Origin: Serripes groenlandicus
Lineage: Eukaryota; Mollusca; Bivalvia; Cardiida; Cardiidae
Assembly: GCA_031761405.1 (NCBI GenBank)
Contig: JASEVX010000011.1
Span: 13,764,996-13,828,995, forward strand
DNA length: 64,000 nt
Direction: 5' to 3'
The notes under the pieces are model-generated. The model made no database searches and was not told the DNA's origin. It saw only the letters and a list, made by a program, of their open reading frames with translations. How positions within the stretch are numbered: the stretch's first letter is position 1; every line of letters starts with the position of its first letter. Positions 42,046-54,099 of the stretch are shown here, in pieces. The position numbers and the translations under genes are program-made.

Positions 42046-42284
42046 AACAAGGTCCTGATGATATAACAGTAACGAATAAAATCCGTGAGAATGTACATAT
42101 TGAACGGTTTGTTTGTGTGGTGTGGTGTTTGATGCCGTTTTCAACAATTGTTCAGTTAAATCACGGCGTTTCCTGGTTTTATAGTTTTTTTTTATTTTGG
42201 GTTTTACGCCGCTTTCAACATTATTTCAGCTATATCACGGCGACAGTAATTTTGAAATAAGGAACTAGCGTGAGTACGCATTAA

Positions 42285-42499
42285 CCCTTTTCCCTCATAT
42301 AGACGCTTTCTGACGCCTCTGCAGCAGACGGCTTTTTGAAAACATAGTGACAAAAGAAGAAATTGCTCAAAACGAGCAATTTCTCCTTTTGACACGATGT
42401 TTTCAACTTTTAGTCATAGGTTACCCCATTTTTTCTATTTTTGGACAAAATATGTTCAAAGTCGTCTGATGCAGAATTATTATCGTATGAGGGAAAGGG
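42285..42499. mobile_element. MITE A, TTAA-flanked
   Basis: TTAA at 42281-42284 and 42500-42503; an extra T in the left end (CCCTTTTCCC). Confidence 0.88.
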
Positions 42500-42509
42500 T
42501 TAAGTATAT

Positions 42510-43500
42510 ATTTGCATTCGGTACATAATTAAATCTCATCGGGTTACGTTGCGCTGATTTAAAAACGTTTCTAAGATATTGCATATATTTATTTTTTTCC
42601 CAACTGACATGTCACCAACCACGTAGAAAGGTCGCTACGTGATGCTAAAGACGCTCTTATGCAACTGTTGCAAGCAGATTTATGATGAGAGTAGGTTAAC
42701 CAAAAAAAAAAGAGGAAATAACAAAAATACTTAAAACTATTCACTACATGTTGAACATTTTAAACGCCTCAGTTAGCAACTATAATAATATCACAAAGTA
42801 CAAGAATTTGGTGTAGTAAATTATTTTATATACAATAATACATTACGTTCAGTGGATAAAGAGCAAGAGGGTGAACTGTCACCTTTGTTATTCTCATCGG
42901 ACACAAACGTTTAATTCATTTTCTCGACAAGGAGGGGTGTGGTCCAGCAAACGGCACAATGCAGATGTGTAAGTTATTTTCACTCAATTATCAACTTTAT
43001 TTGTAAAAGCACTGAGCTACTGTTATACTTGTATGTACTTAGATAAATATCATTATGATCCGCACTACATGACAACCAACACTGTTTTAGAGCTTGTGCA
43101 CGAGAAACTATGCAAGTTGGCTTTTATGGACAGTATAGATCCAGATCAGCATTTTGCATCCGTATCTGGATCTACACTGTTCAGATATTACTAAAACAAG
43201 TTTGGTAGAAGATTACGTCAACGTGCGTAGATTCTGAAAATACTGAACAGGTGGGCAAGATGAACTGAACCTACATTGTTCTGAAATGCAAACTTCTTTT
43301 CTCAAGTATAGGGTCATTATATATATTTACCCAAAGTGCGGATAAAGATCTCTCTTCGCATATGTGTACTCTCGTCCAAAACCGGGATATTTCTGAAAAC
43401 CGTCAGTGATTCATTTGCAAATGTAGTGTAGAACCAGATCAAACGGTGCCGATGCGAGGGTTGATCTGGCACTTCACCGATCACAGTTGATCATTGTTCT
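42510..43500. other. Stretch without a supported gene
   Basis: Contains one inverted repeat (GTATAGATCCAGATCAG … TATCTGGATCTACACTGTTC, 43130-43190). CAATGCAGATGTGTAAGTTA at 42958 looks like a donor site, but no partner exon was found. Confidence 0.4.
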
Positions 43501-44290
43501 ACTATTGAAAACGTTGTGACGAAAGGAGAAATTGCTCAATACAGCGTTTTCAACAATATTCAATAAATATACATTTTATTTTTTTTGCCCAGATGTTTTT
43601 CAATGTCTGCTGCAGATTTGTTGTATGTGCGAATGGGCTAACTGTTGGTATCTTTCTATTGCAAGAAAACATAAATCCGATCACATTCTTTGTGTCAAAC
43701 GTATAATGGTACGAATTTTCACCAAATGTAACCCTTTCTTCAATCGAAGACGTCTTTTGACATATTCGCGGCAGACGACTTATGAAATCAATTTTTGCAA
43801 ACGAAGATATTCATGGATCAAAATGATCAATTTCTCATGATGCAACATGTTTTAAACTACATTCAATAAATATACTTCCAATCGTTGATATATTTCATAT
43901 GTTTACCCAGATGTTTTCAATGTCGTCTGCTGCAGATTCGTTGTATGTGGGAAAGGGTTAAAACTGTTGATATCCTACTATAGCTCGACAACATTAACCC
44001 GATCGAAACTTTTGTGCAAATACGTATATTCTGTATTGGCATGAATGTTTCACCAAATGTAACCATTTCTTTAACCGCAGACGTATTTTGACATATTCGC
44101 AGAAAACGACTTTTGAATACATTTTTGCTAACGGCCAATGAAGATATTCCTCAAAATAAACACCACAATGTTTTCAACTGTATTAAATCATCATACTTTC
44201 ATTTATAGAAAGTGCCCATGGTATTACAAAGATGTTTACAATGTCGTCTGCTGCAGGTTTGTTTTATGTGGGAAATGGTTAAAAGTTTTT
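43500..44290. repeat. Amplified MITE A-derived block
   Basis: Three A right ends (TGTATGTGCGAATGGGCTAA near 43625, GTATGTGGGAAAGGGTTAAA near 43945, TTATGTGGGAAATGGTTAAA near 44265) separated by a diverged ~320-bp tandem unit containing ATGTAACC(C/A)TTTCTT and GACATATTCGC. Confidence 0.7.
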
Positions 44291-44649
44291 GTGGTTTACC
44301 AATAATAAAACAAATCACACATTTGAAGAAGAAACATGTAAATCAAAATAACATACACCTTTTTTTCAAAGGTCAGATCAGATCATTATTTTTAAGCAAT
44401 ATCTGATATGACATTTATTAAAACCCTTTGAGTTAAATACACCTAAGGTATAGGGTAAAACATAGCCTAAAGGATGCTGAAATCAACAGTAAATATCTGT
44501 AAAGAAAAATGATAAATTGATAGTTCGAGAAAAGCGATCCCTTTTTCTTCATTGTTTTCGGAAAGGTCAGCTACAGCAGCATCAGATGTTGGTTCCACCA
44601 GGGAAAATGTTTCGTGCTTATGGCTACGAATTGCTTCCTTGTTTGACTG

Positions 44650-45230
44650 TTAACACTTTGCATTTGCAGCAGACGACTTTTAAAAATATTGTAGTGGCTT
44701 AATGCAAAATTGATCATAATTAACAATTTCTCCTTTTGCCACAATATTTTCAACTTAATTCAAGAATTGAATTTTGACTTTGCCCCGATGTATTTAAACT
44801 CATCTGCTACATTTTGTTGTATGTGGGGACAATTTAAACGGTATAGATCGATGGGGTTTGGTAATTTTATAACAGATTTCACTTAGGGAGTTAAAGATAA
44901 GATCGGGACGATGTAGAACATAAAACCACAGTCGTATCATGATCTACATTGCTTTCAAACGGGATACGTCAAACGAAAACCTACATTCCTGTCGTTCACC
45001 CTTTCCCACCTGCAGAAGCATTCTGACGCGTTTGCAGCAGACGACTTTGTTGAAAACATTGTGACAAAAGGAGGAATTGCTCATGATGAGCAATTTCTCC
45101 TTTGTGTCACAATTTATTTTACTCCATTAAATAACTATACTTCGTTTATTGCGATATTCTTTTTGTTTACAAAGACTTTTTTAATAACGTCTGCTGCAGG
45201 TTTTGTTGCATTTGGGAAAGGGTTATTATG
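44650..45230. repeat. Two MITE A copies, diverged
   Basis: About 44650-44835 and 44997-45225 (CCCTTTCCCACCTGCAGAAG to TTGGGAAAGGGTTATTA). Confidence 0.7.
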
Positions 45231-45238
45231 TAGGTTAA

Positions 45239-45465
45239 CCCTTTCCCTCATATAGACCGTCGCTTTCTGACGCCTCTGCAGCAGACAGCTTTTTGAAAAC
45301 ATGGCGTCAAACGAAGAAATTGCTCAAATCGAGCAATTTCTCCTTTTGACACAATGTTTTCCACTTTTAGTCATAGGTTATCCATTCAATTATAGAGATT
45401 TTTCTATTTTTTGACAAAATATGTTCAAAGTCGTCTGCTGCAGAATTGTCGTACGTGGGAAAGGG
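45239..45465. mobile_element. MITE A, TTAA-flanked
   Basis: TTAA at 45235-45238 and 45466-45469. Left arm carries a 3-bp insertion (TAGACCGTCGC). Confidence 0.88.
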
Positions 45466-45794
45466 TTAACCGAACAATTCGAAAAGATGTTTACTTGGTT
45501 GTTATTGAACAGGTTGCATCACAGGCCTAACACAACTAAGTAATGCATCACTATCAATTGTAAATTCAACCCAATTTTAGAGCCATTTGAAATACCTTCA
45601 AGAGAGTTATTACTTTGATCATTCGCTGGTTCTCTCTCTATTTACATTCCGTAACTATTTTCAATATTGTTCCCCAGGTGCACGACTCTTTACTCTTTTC
45701 TACATACAGCATTTCTGCAGCAGACGACTTTGTAAACTTCTCGACAACATACGGAATATATGTACACGTACCATGTAGTGCGGATCATAATGAT

Positions 45795-45900
45795 ATTTAT
45801 CTAAGGGGTATATAGGAGTCACTGTGTCGGTCTGTCGGGCTGTCGGTCGGTCGTAAGCCATATTTTGTCCGGCCTATTTCTTACAAATCAATAACATTTT
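45795..45900. repeat. Dispersed repeat, inverse of 28320-28430
   Basis: GGTATATAGGAGTC and GGTCGGTCGTAAGCCATATT match the reverse complement of the segment in intron 4 of the C8orf33-like gene. Confidence 0.6.
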
Positions 45901-46077
45901 ACATGAAGCTTCTATACCAAGAGGAGATGTGCATATCCTAAAGGTCTTACAATTGCATGTTATTTTACAGGAGTTATGGTCCTTTTACTTATTAAGTTAT
46001 GGTGTAGGTCAATGTGCTGTTTTGGGGTTATTTATCATCTTCAGTGATAGTTCTAGTTGTCATTAGTTAAAATGGCT

Positions 46078-46575
46078 TCTTAACCCTTTCCCACATATAT
46101 CAAATATGCAGCAGACGACATTGAAGACATATGGACAAGGAAGTACAATTTTTGAATATAATTGAAAGTAAATTTTTGTGATAAAAGGAGACATTTCTCA
46201 TTATCATTAGCTAAGGTGGCTCCTTTCCCACATATATCAAATCTGCAGCAGACGAGTTTGTAATCTTCTCGACAAAATATGGAATATATGTAAATGTATA
46301 AGTGAAAGTACAATTATTGAATAGAATTGAAAGTATTGTGATAAAAGGAGAAAATGCTCATTAGTGGCTTCTTAACCCTTTCCCACATATATCAAATCTG
46401 CAGCAGACGACTTTAAAAACATATAGACAAGGAAGTACATTTTTTAAATAGAATTGAAAGTATTGTGACAAAAGGAGAAATTGCTCATTTTCTTTATCTT
46501 AACCCTTTCCCAATTAAATGAAATCTGCAGCAGACGACTTTAAAAACATATAGACAAGAAAAAACAATTTTGTTG
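46078..46575. repeat. Four tandem MITE A left-half fragments
   Basis: Left arms start near 46081, 46222, 46374 and 46502 (CCCTTTCCCACATATATCAA or close) and each breaks off after the GAGAAATTGCTCATT region, so only one arm was amplified. Confidence 0.75.
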
Positions 46576-47024
46576 ACGCCGCGTGGGAGCGCGGCGTCAG
46601 TATGGGATAGGTTTTAATTTTGTACCATGGGGTGACGTAATCGAAAAGGGAGAAACCAATGTTATTATTGTTAAAAAAACCTCTGTTGTTTGATTGAAAA
46701 AAACAACCTTTATGAATCAATAAATTGTATTAACTGATTTAAGAAACAACAAGATACAAAATACGTTTGTCTTCTACCGTTATTACACAACTTTATACAC
46801 ATTTAATTTGTATTTAATAACTTTTCCCCAACTGTCTAGGCTACGCTGTTTTTGATTGTTTGGTTTACGGCCCTGACCCAATTCATCAAAGCTCAGAGAA
46901 AAAGTTCCCAAACTTTCTAGGCTACGCGTTTTTAATTGTTTAGTTTACGGGCCCAAAATTCGCCGGATGTTTTTGCCTATTTATAAAAGTGTGTGAAGTT
47001 GGCAGAGCATTAGACGTTAGACAT

Positions 47025-49335
47025 TAGACATTCAAAACAAATATTCGAATGTCTAATTAGACGTTAGACATTCGATTAGACATTCGCTAATTTTGATTAT
47101 CGAATGTCTAATTAGACATTAGACATTCAATTAGACATTCAGAAAAATCGCAAATGTTAAATATCGAATGTCTAATTCGACATTAGACATTCAATTAGAC
47201 ATTCGCAAATTACAAGATCTATAACCCAAATTCGTCGGAGGTCATTGTACATTCAAAAAACGAATGTCTAATTGGTCAGTTAGACATTCGACATTCCATT
47301 AGACATTCGCAAATTAAGGGATTTAGGTACCAAATTCGTCATTGTACATGCAAAAAACGAATGTCTAATTGGTCAGTTAGACATTAGACATTCGATTAGA
47401 CATTCGCGAATTACGATATTTAGGTTCCAAATTCGTCGTAGGTCAACGTACAATCAAAAAACGAATGTCTAATTGGTCAGTTAGACATTAGACATTCGAT
47501 TAGACATTCGCAAATTAAGAGATTTAGGTACCAAATTCGTCGGAGGTCATTGTACGTGCAACAAACGAATGTCTAATTGGTCAGTTAGACATTAGACATT
47601 CGATTAGACATTCGCAAATTACTATACTTAGGTTCCAAATTCGTCAGAGATCATTGTACATTCAAAAAACGAATGTCTAATTGGTCAGTTAGACATTAGA
47701 CATTCGATTAGACATTCGCAAATTAAGAGATTTAGGTACCAAATTCCTCGAAGGTCATTCTACATTCAAAAAACGAATGTCTAATTGGTCAGTTAGACAT
47801 TAGACATTCGATTAGACATTCGCAAATTAAGAGATTTAGGTACCAAATTCCTCGGAAGTCATTCTACATTCAAAAAACGAATGTCTAATTGGTCAGTTAG
47901 ACATTAGACATTCGATTAGACATTCGCAAATTAAGAGATTTAAGTACCAAATTCGTCGGAGGTCATTGTACGTGCAAAAAACGAATGTCTAATTGGTCAG
48001 TTAGACATTAGACATTCGATTAGACATTCGCAAATTACTATACTTAGGTTCGAAATTCGTCATAGATCATTGTACATTCAAAAAACGAATGTCTAATTGG
48101 TCAGTTAGACATTAGACATTCGATTAGACATTCGCAAATTACAAGATCTATAACCCAAATTCGTCGGAGGTCATTGTACATTAAAAAAACGAATGTCTAA
48201 TTGGTCAGTTAGACATTAGACATTCGATTAGACATTCGCAAATTACTATACTTAGGTTCCAAATTCGTCAGAGATCATTGTACATTCAAAAAACGAATGT
48301 CTAATTGGTCAGTTAGACATTAGACATTCGATTAGACATTCGCAAATTACAAGATCTATAACCCAAATTCGTCGGAGGTCATTGTACATTAAAAAAACGA
48401 ATGTCTAATTGGTCAGTTAGACATTAGACATTCGATTAGACATTCGCAAATTACAAGATCTATAACCCAAATTCGTCGGAGGTCATTGTACATTAAAAAA
48501 ACGAATGTCTAATAGGTCAGTTAGACATTAGACATTCGCAAATTACGAGATTTAAGTACGAAATTCGTCGGAGGTCATTGTACATCCAAAAAAACGAATG
48601 TCTAATTGGTCAGTTAGACATTAGACATTCGATTAGACATTCGCAAATTAAGAGATTTAGGTACCAAATTCGTCAGAGATCAATGTACATTAAAAAAAAC
48701 GAATGTCTAATTGGTCAATTAGACATTAGACATTCGATTAGACATTCGCAAATTACAAGATCTATAACCCAAATTCGTCGGAGGTCATTGCACATTAAAA
48801 AAACCGAATGTCTAATTGGTCAGTTAGACATTAGACATTCGATTAGACATTCGCAAATTACAAGATCTATAACCCAAATTCGTCGGAGGTCATTGCACAT
48901 TAAAAAACGAATGTCTAATTGGTCAGTTAGACATTAGACATTCGATTAGACATTCGCAAATTAAGGGATTTAGGTACCAAATTCGTCGGAGGTCATTGTA
49001 CATGCAAAAAACGAATGTCTAATTGATCAGTTAGACATTAGACATTCGATTAGACATTCGCAAATTAAGAGATTTAGGTACCAAATTAATCAGAGATCAA
49101 TGTACATTAAAAAAACGAATGTCTAATTGGTCAATTAGACATTAGACATTCGATTAGACATTCGCAAATTAAGAGATTTATGTACCAAATTCATCAGAGA
49201 TCAATGTACATTAAAAAAACGAATGTCTAATTGATCAGTTAGACATTATACATTCGATTAGACATTCGCAAATTAAGAGGTTTAGGTACGAAATTTGTCT
49301 GAGGTCATTGTACACGCAAAAAACGAATGTCTTAT
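47025..49335. repeat. 104-bp satellite array, about 22 units
   Basis: Unit starts CGAATGTCTAATTGGTCAGT, includes TTAGACATTCGATTAGACAT and ends with AAATTCGTCGGAGGTCATTG plus an A-rich junction. Spacing of 104 bp measured between 47878 and 47982. Units fall into variants by the middle segment (AAGAGATTTAGGTACC, ACAAGATCTATAACCC, ACTATACTTAGGTTCC). Leftmost units (47025-47200) are shorter and more palindromic. Confidence 0.93.
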
Positions 49336-49339
49336 TGGT

Positions 49340-49715
49340 CAAATAACTTGAACATATTGATAACTCGAACATATCGATATCTCGAACATACCGATGACTC
49401 GAACACATCGATATCTCGAATACATTGACAAAACGAATGTTTTTAACTTGAACATTTATTGACAAATCGAACATATCGATATCTCGAAACTTTCGATATC
49501 TCGTACTTACCAATATCTCGAACTTTCGATATCTCGAACTTTCCGATATCTCTTTTTTCTTTTTTTTTTAATTTTTTTTTTCTTCTCGATATCTCGAACT
49601 TTCCAATAACTTTTCGAAAAAATATAATTTTCTTTTTTCGAAAAGTTCGAGATATCGGAAAGTTCGAGATATCGAAAAAAAAAAAAAAGATATCAATATG
49701 TTCGAACATTTCGAT
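49340..49715. repeat. TCGATATCTCGAAC-type repeat ending in a large hairpin
   Basis: Short units ATATCGATATCTCGAAC run from 49340; 49580-49680 folds back on itself (CTCGATATCTCGAACTTTCC against GGAAAGTTCGAGATATCG, TTTTCGAAAA arms). Confidence 0.85.
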
Positions 49716-50004
49716 TTCTCGATTATTTTTTTTGTTTTTTCTCGTTATCTGAGAAATTTGCGATATCGTATTTTTTGTTTATATACTTCCGTTTTTAACT
49801 CAACTGGCTGAAAGCCAGTCGAGCTTATGTCATGGGGAATCGTCCGTCCTGCGTTCGTGCGTGCGTGAGTGCGTGAGTGCGTACTTACGAGAGTAATCTT
49901 GTTGGATAGTGTTTTTTCGTAAACCCCAGCCACCACCCTTATAAGACACTTTGATAAGTGGTTTTTTTTTATACAATTGTGTTATGGGTATCTAATTAAC
50001 ATAT

Positions 50005-50105
50005 TATTGCTATTTATTCCGTAAAGGGGGGATAATTACGGAATAAACCATGTGCTTGTTGGGTATACCCAACAAGAGAACATCAAAGGAAAACACCCAA
50101 CAAAC
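50005..50105. repeat. Paired-hairpin repeat, copy 2
   Basis: Same ATTCCGTAA/TTACGGAAT and GTTGGGTA/TACCCAAC pairs as 238-355, with shorter loops. Confidence 0.6.
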
Positions 50106-50159
50106 GCCTTTTGGACGTACGTGCGTGCATGCGTGCGTCCGTCCGTCCGTAAACGTTTT

Positions 50160-50692
50160 GCTTCAAACTGTTTCTCCAACCACTGGACCAATTAGGATGA
50201 AACTTCATAGGAAGTATCCTCTCAATGATCTCTCCTTAGTTCCTCAAACTGCTTGGGATCCATGCAAAATTCTGGTTTCCGAAAGAAAAAACAATGAAGA
50301 CTTAAAAAATCTTCTTCTCCTCCGTAGGTATCAGGCCGATTTTCAAATAATTGTGTAGTAGTGAAGACTTAAAAAATCTTCTTCTCCTCCGTAGGTATCA
50401 GGCCGATTTTCAAATAATTGTGTAGAAATGTTGCTTGGGTGACCTTCTTTCAGATTTTTTCGAGCCAAGTTGATTGGTCGAAAACTATGGCCGCCAGAGG
50501 GCAGAGCTATTTTTGCCTTATAATATGGTTATAGTGAAAACTTAAAAAATCTTTTATATATATATATATGACCCTCTATCAGATTCCTTCACGCCATGTT
50601 GATTGGTAAAAAACATGGCAACCAGGGCGCGGGGCTGTTTGAAGATTTAATTGGCAGTGGAGCGATACTGGCCCTCTTGGGCCTCTTGTTGT
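50160..50692. repeat. Dispersed hairpin-ended repeat, reverse, with internal duplication
   Basis: AAAAAATCTTCTTCTCCTCC and CAGGCCGATTTTCAAATAAT occur twice; ends GGCCCTCTTGGGCCTCTTGT. Confidence 0.6.
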
Positions 50693-51204
50693 TATCATAC
50701 TTCTGATAAACACGAAGGAGAATATACTTCACCCTCTCCTTCCAAAGCTTGTGTCACACTTAATTTATAACTAGAGACATTACATGTTAGTATTTAAGCA
50801 CCTATGTGATGTTTTTTTTTATCTAATTGATCTAGTTAGAGCAGATTTGAAACCGTGTATTGGTAAACAATTAAGAAACTTCATGTTGTATGGTAACCTT
50901 TTATTATAGGCTATGGTAGCCAGGTGAGCAATATAGGCACATCTTGGCCTTTTTGGTTATGATAAAGGGACATTTGGCCTTCTTGTTCGAAATATTTACA
51001 TCCTGTCTGTTTTCACACGTTATTTAAATGTACTGAACTACATCTGCTTCCTTTAAGTCATGCTTCAAAATCATGCGCGGCGTCCTTTGATGCTCTGCAT
51101 CAAAATTCGTCTTGTTAATAGACTAGAACGCATTGTGACAAAAGGAGAAACTTGCTCATCGTGAGCAGAGTGAGTGAGCGTATTGAATTGAACAATAACA
51201 ATGT

Positions 51205-51615
51205 CGTGAGTAATAACTATAGAGGTCCTGACATAAAAAAGGAGCAGTGTCTAGCGATCTTGGGTTCAAATGCATCTTACCCACAACAAAGGGTTTGGTT
51301 AAACCATAAGAGAGATATTGATGGAAAAAGACCAGTTAACCCTTTCCCTCATATAGACGCTTTCTGACGCCTCTGCAGCAGACGGCTTTTTGAAAACATA
51401 GTGACAAAAGAAGAAATTGCTCAAAACGAGCAATTTCTCCTTTTGTCACAATGTTTTCCACTTTTAGTCATAGATTATCCATTCAATTATAGAGATTTTC
51501 CATTATTTGACAAAATATGTTCAAAGTCGTCTGCTGCAGAATTGTCGTATGAGGGAAAGGGTTAACTCTTCCTTATCTAGTCCTCTGTTTACATGATGCC
51601 ATACCGGAGATTTTG
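51205..51615. mobile_element. Composite: MITE A inside a B-related element, inverted twin
   Basis: The A copy is 51340-51561 with TTAA on both sides and the usual GCTC/GAGC stem. Outer parts (GTCCTGACATAAAAAAGGAG; CATGATGCCATACCGGAGAT) match the reverse complement of 32085-32510. Confidence 0.85.
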
Positions 51616-51617
51616 AA

Positions 51618-51845
51618 ACCCTTTCCCACATACAACAAATCTGCAGCAGACGACTTTGAAAATCTATATATACAAAAACATGAACAATCTCCATAAATGA
51701 GAGTTAGATTATTAAAATGAGTTGAAAACATTGTGGCAAAAGGAGAATTTGCTCGTTTTGAGCAATTTCTTCTTTTGCAGCAATAATTTCAAAAGTCGTC
51801 TACTACAGATGCGTCAAAATGTGTCTGTAAGTGGGAATAGGTTAA
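51618..51845. mobile_element. MITE A, diverged, beside the composite element
   Basis: CCCTTTCCCACATACAACAA start, GTAAGTGGGAATAGGTTAA end. Confidence 0.78.
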
Positions 51846-51910
51846 CATCACAAAGGTTACGTTAGCTTATGAAAGCAAATCCATCAAACGTGTTATTAAC
51901 TACTTAATAC

Positions 51911-52176
51911 AATGAGCGGTCACGCGAGAAAACCAACATTATGGAATCTGCGTAATGTATCGACCCAGATCAGCCTGCGCAGTCCGCGCAGTCTAATCCG
52001 GTCCTTCACATTCCGTCTCAGGGGGGATTGAGGTATAGAGTGATGATTCCAAAAACGGAAAATCCACATGAGGCGAAAAGTGTCTGTCCGGGTTCGCCTG
52101 CACGGCATGCTTTAACCTGATCCGGGTTGATACTTTACGCAGAGTCCACCGTTGGTTTTTCTCGCGGGACGGCACA
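51911..52176. mobile_element. MITE C
   Basis: Inverted ends GAGCGGTCACGCGAGAAAAC and GTTTTTCTCGCGGGACGGC; internal stem GCCTGCGCAGTCCGCGCAG. Confidence 0.85.
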
Positions 52177-52254
52177 AATACAGTAGCTTTAACTCTATTG
52201 CTGTGGTCGCTTCACGTAGCGAATTAAACGACAATGCAGTCATGCTATAGAACC

Positions 52255-52475
52255 TTAAGCATTTCCCGCATAAAGACGCATTTTGACTCATCTGGAGCAG
52301 TCAACTCTTGAAAACCGTGTGCCAAAATGAGAATATTGAGCCTTTCTACTTTTGCCATAATGTTTTCAACTCTATCCAATAACTGTACTTTCACTTTTAA
52401 CATATATTCAATAGAGAATGTCCATATTTTCAAAGTTGTCTGCTGCAGGTTTGTTGTATGTGGGATTGGGTTAAA
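52255..52475. mobile_element. MITE A, diverged
   Basis: CATTTCCCGCATAAAGACGC start and GTATGTGGGATTGGGTTAAA end. Confidence 0.7.
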
Positions 52476-52587
52476 CACATGAAGGGCTCCTTTCGACACA
52501 ATGTTTCCAATTATATTCGATGATGGTACTGTTATTTCCAGAGACTTCCCATGGTTTTGCCCATATGTTTTCCAAGTCGTCTTTATA

Positions 52588-52853
52588 AATGAACCGTCCC
52601 GCGAGAAAACCAACATTTAGAATCTGCGTAATGTCGACCAAGATCAGCCAGCGAAGCGCAGTCCGTGCATACTGATCCGGGCCGACACATTCCGTCTCAG
52701 GGGGATAGAGGCATAGATTAATGATTCCTGAAACAGAAAATCCAACAGGAGACTAAAAGTGTCTGTCCGGGTAAGCCTGAGCGGCATGCTTAGTTTGATC
52801 CGGGACGATACTTTACGCAGAGTCCACAATGTTGGTTTTCTCCGCGGGACGGG
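52588..52853. mobile_element. MITE C
   Basis: GAACCGTCCCGCGAGAAAAC start, GGTTTTCTCCGCGGGACGGG end. Second copy 0.4 kb from the previous one. Confidence 0.85.
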
Positions 52854-53089
52854 CTAAAATAGTAAATTATAACTATAGTTATGCCTCTTCAATACTGCAA
52901 TAAGGGAAAAACCTGATCTGGTTACAAAGCCCCGAAGAACTGTGGCTTCTGTCTGCTCGGATGGTGTTTCACGCAGCTCTCAACAACTTTAACTTACATC
53001 ACGGCGTTCCCTGGGTCTATTTACCCTGACATAGGGGGTAGTCAGTCGTAAATAGTCATCATTGCTTTTCGTATGTTATCCCTGTCCCA

Positions 53090-53290
53090 CTTGCAGACGC
53101 GTTTTAACGTATCTGCAGCAGAAGACTTTTGAAAACATTGTGGAAAATTAGCAATTTCTCTACTTTTGTCGCAATAATTTTAAATTTACATATTCAATAA
53201 TTATACATTCATTCATATATATTTCCCACATTTTGTTTGTCTAGATGCTTTACAAGTCGTCTGCTGCATATTTGATGCATGTGGGAAAAG
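53090..53290. mobile_element. MITE A, diverged
   Basis: TGTCCCACTTGCAGACGCGT start, GCATGTGGGAAAAGGTAAAA end, hairpin largely lost. Confidence 0.65.
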
Positions 53291-53595
53291 GTAAAATAAG
53301 GCGTCTTTTTAATCTGACGTGACCCATTTATAAGACGATTAATGCTAGAAAGCACTAATTATAGAAATAAAGTACTATTCAAATAAATCTGCAGCACACG
53401 ACTTTGCAAACATCAGGGCAAAAACATGTGGGGAAGGGTCAAATAAGGCGTCTTTTCAGTTTGACCCATTTGTAAGACGATTCATGCTAGAAAGCACTAA
53501 TTATAGAAATAAAGTACTAGTAAAATAAATCTGCAGCCACACGACTTTGATAACATCAGGGCAAAAACATTGAAAATATCTATAATTGAAGTTGA
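53290..53595. repeat. Direct duplication, ~151 bp x 2
   Basis: AAATAAGGCGTCTTTT … GCTAGAAAGCACTAATTATA … AATAAATCTGCAGC occurs at 53295 and again at 53446; both carry a MITE A-like piece. Confidence 0.85.
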
Positions 53596-53973
53596 ATTAT
53601 TACTGAAATAATATTGAAAACATTGTGACAAAAAGTGAAATTGCTCGTTTATTTAGTTACTATGTTTTATACAGTCGTTTGCTACAAATGTGTCTGTATG
53701 TGGGAAAAGGGTTAATAACTAAATACCAAGGGTGTTTTAATTAGTGTACCGTTCTCCTGGTCGAACTGAACATTATGATGAATATACCAGAAACGAATTT
53801 GCATTGTATTTAATTAACCCTTTCTCAAGGCTTTACTGAATATAATGGCAAAGGGGGATATTGATCATGATCAATTTATTCTTAACCACAATGAATTCAA
53901 CTATAACTCTATTTCATTTTTAGATCGTCTTTTTTTTTTTTCGATGAAAAATAATCGGTGAATTTTAATACTC

Positions 53974-54012
53974 ATGGCGTCGTCTGCGTCGTCTGCGTCG
54001 TCTGCGTCGTCA
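53974..54012. repeat. 9-bp microsatellite CGTCGTCTG
   Basis: Four units of GTCGTCTGC. Confidence 0.85.
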
Positions 54013-54099
54013 TACAACTTAAACCTTACTTCATAATTTAAAAACTGTTCTACACAGTCCTAGGAACAATACACATATCTATACCAAGCCACGTCACGT

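Noticed and set aside
42955..42975. Possible first exon ending at a GTAAGT donor
   Set aside because: No downstream exon in a compatible frame was found in the following 20 kb.
48578..48937. Open frame of about 119 residues with internal repeats
   Set aside because: It is the 104-bp satellite read through; the period does not preserve frame and there is no family match.
47025..49335. CRISPR-like array
   Set aside because: The spacers are not unique; the whole 104-bp unit repeats, and the context is an animal genome.
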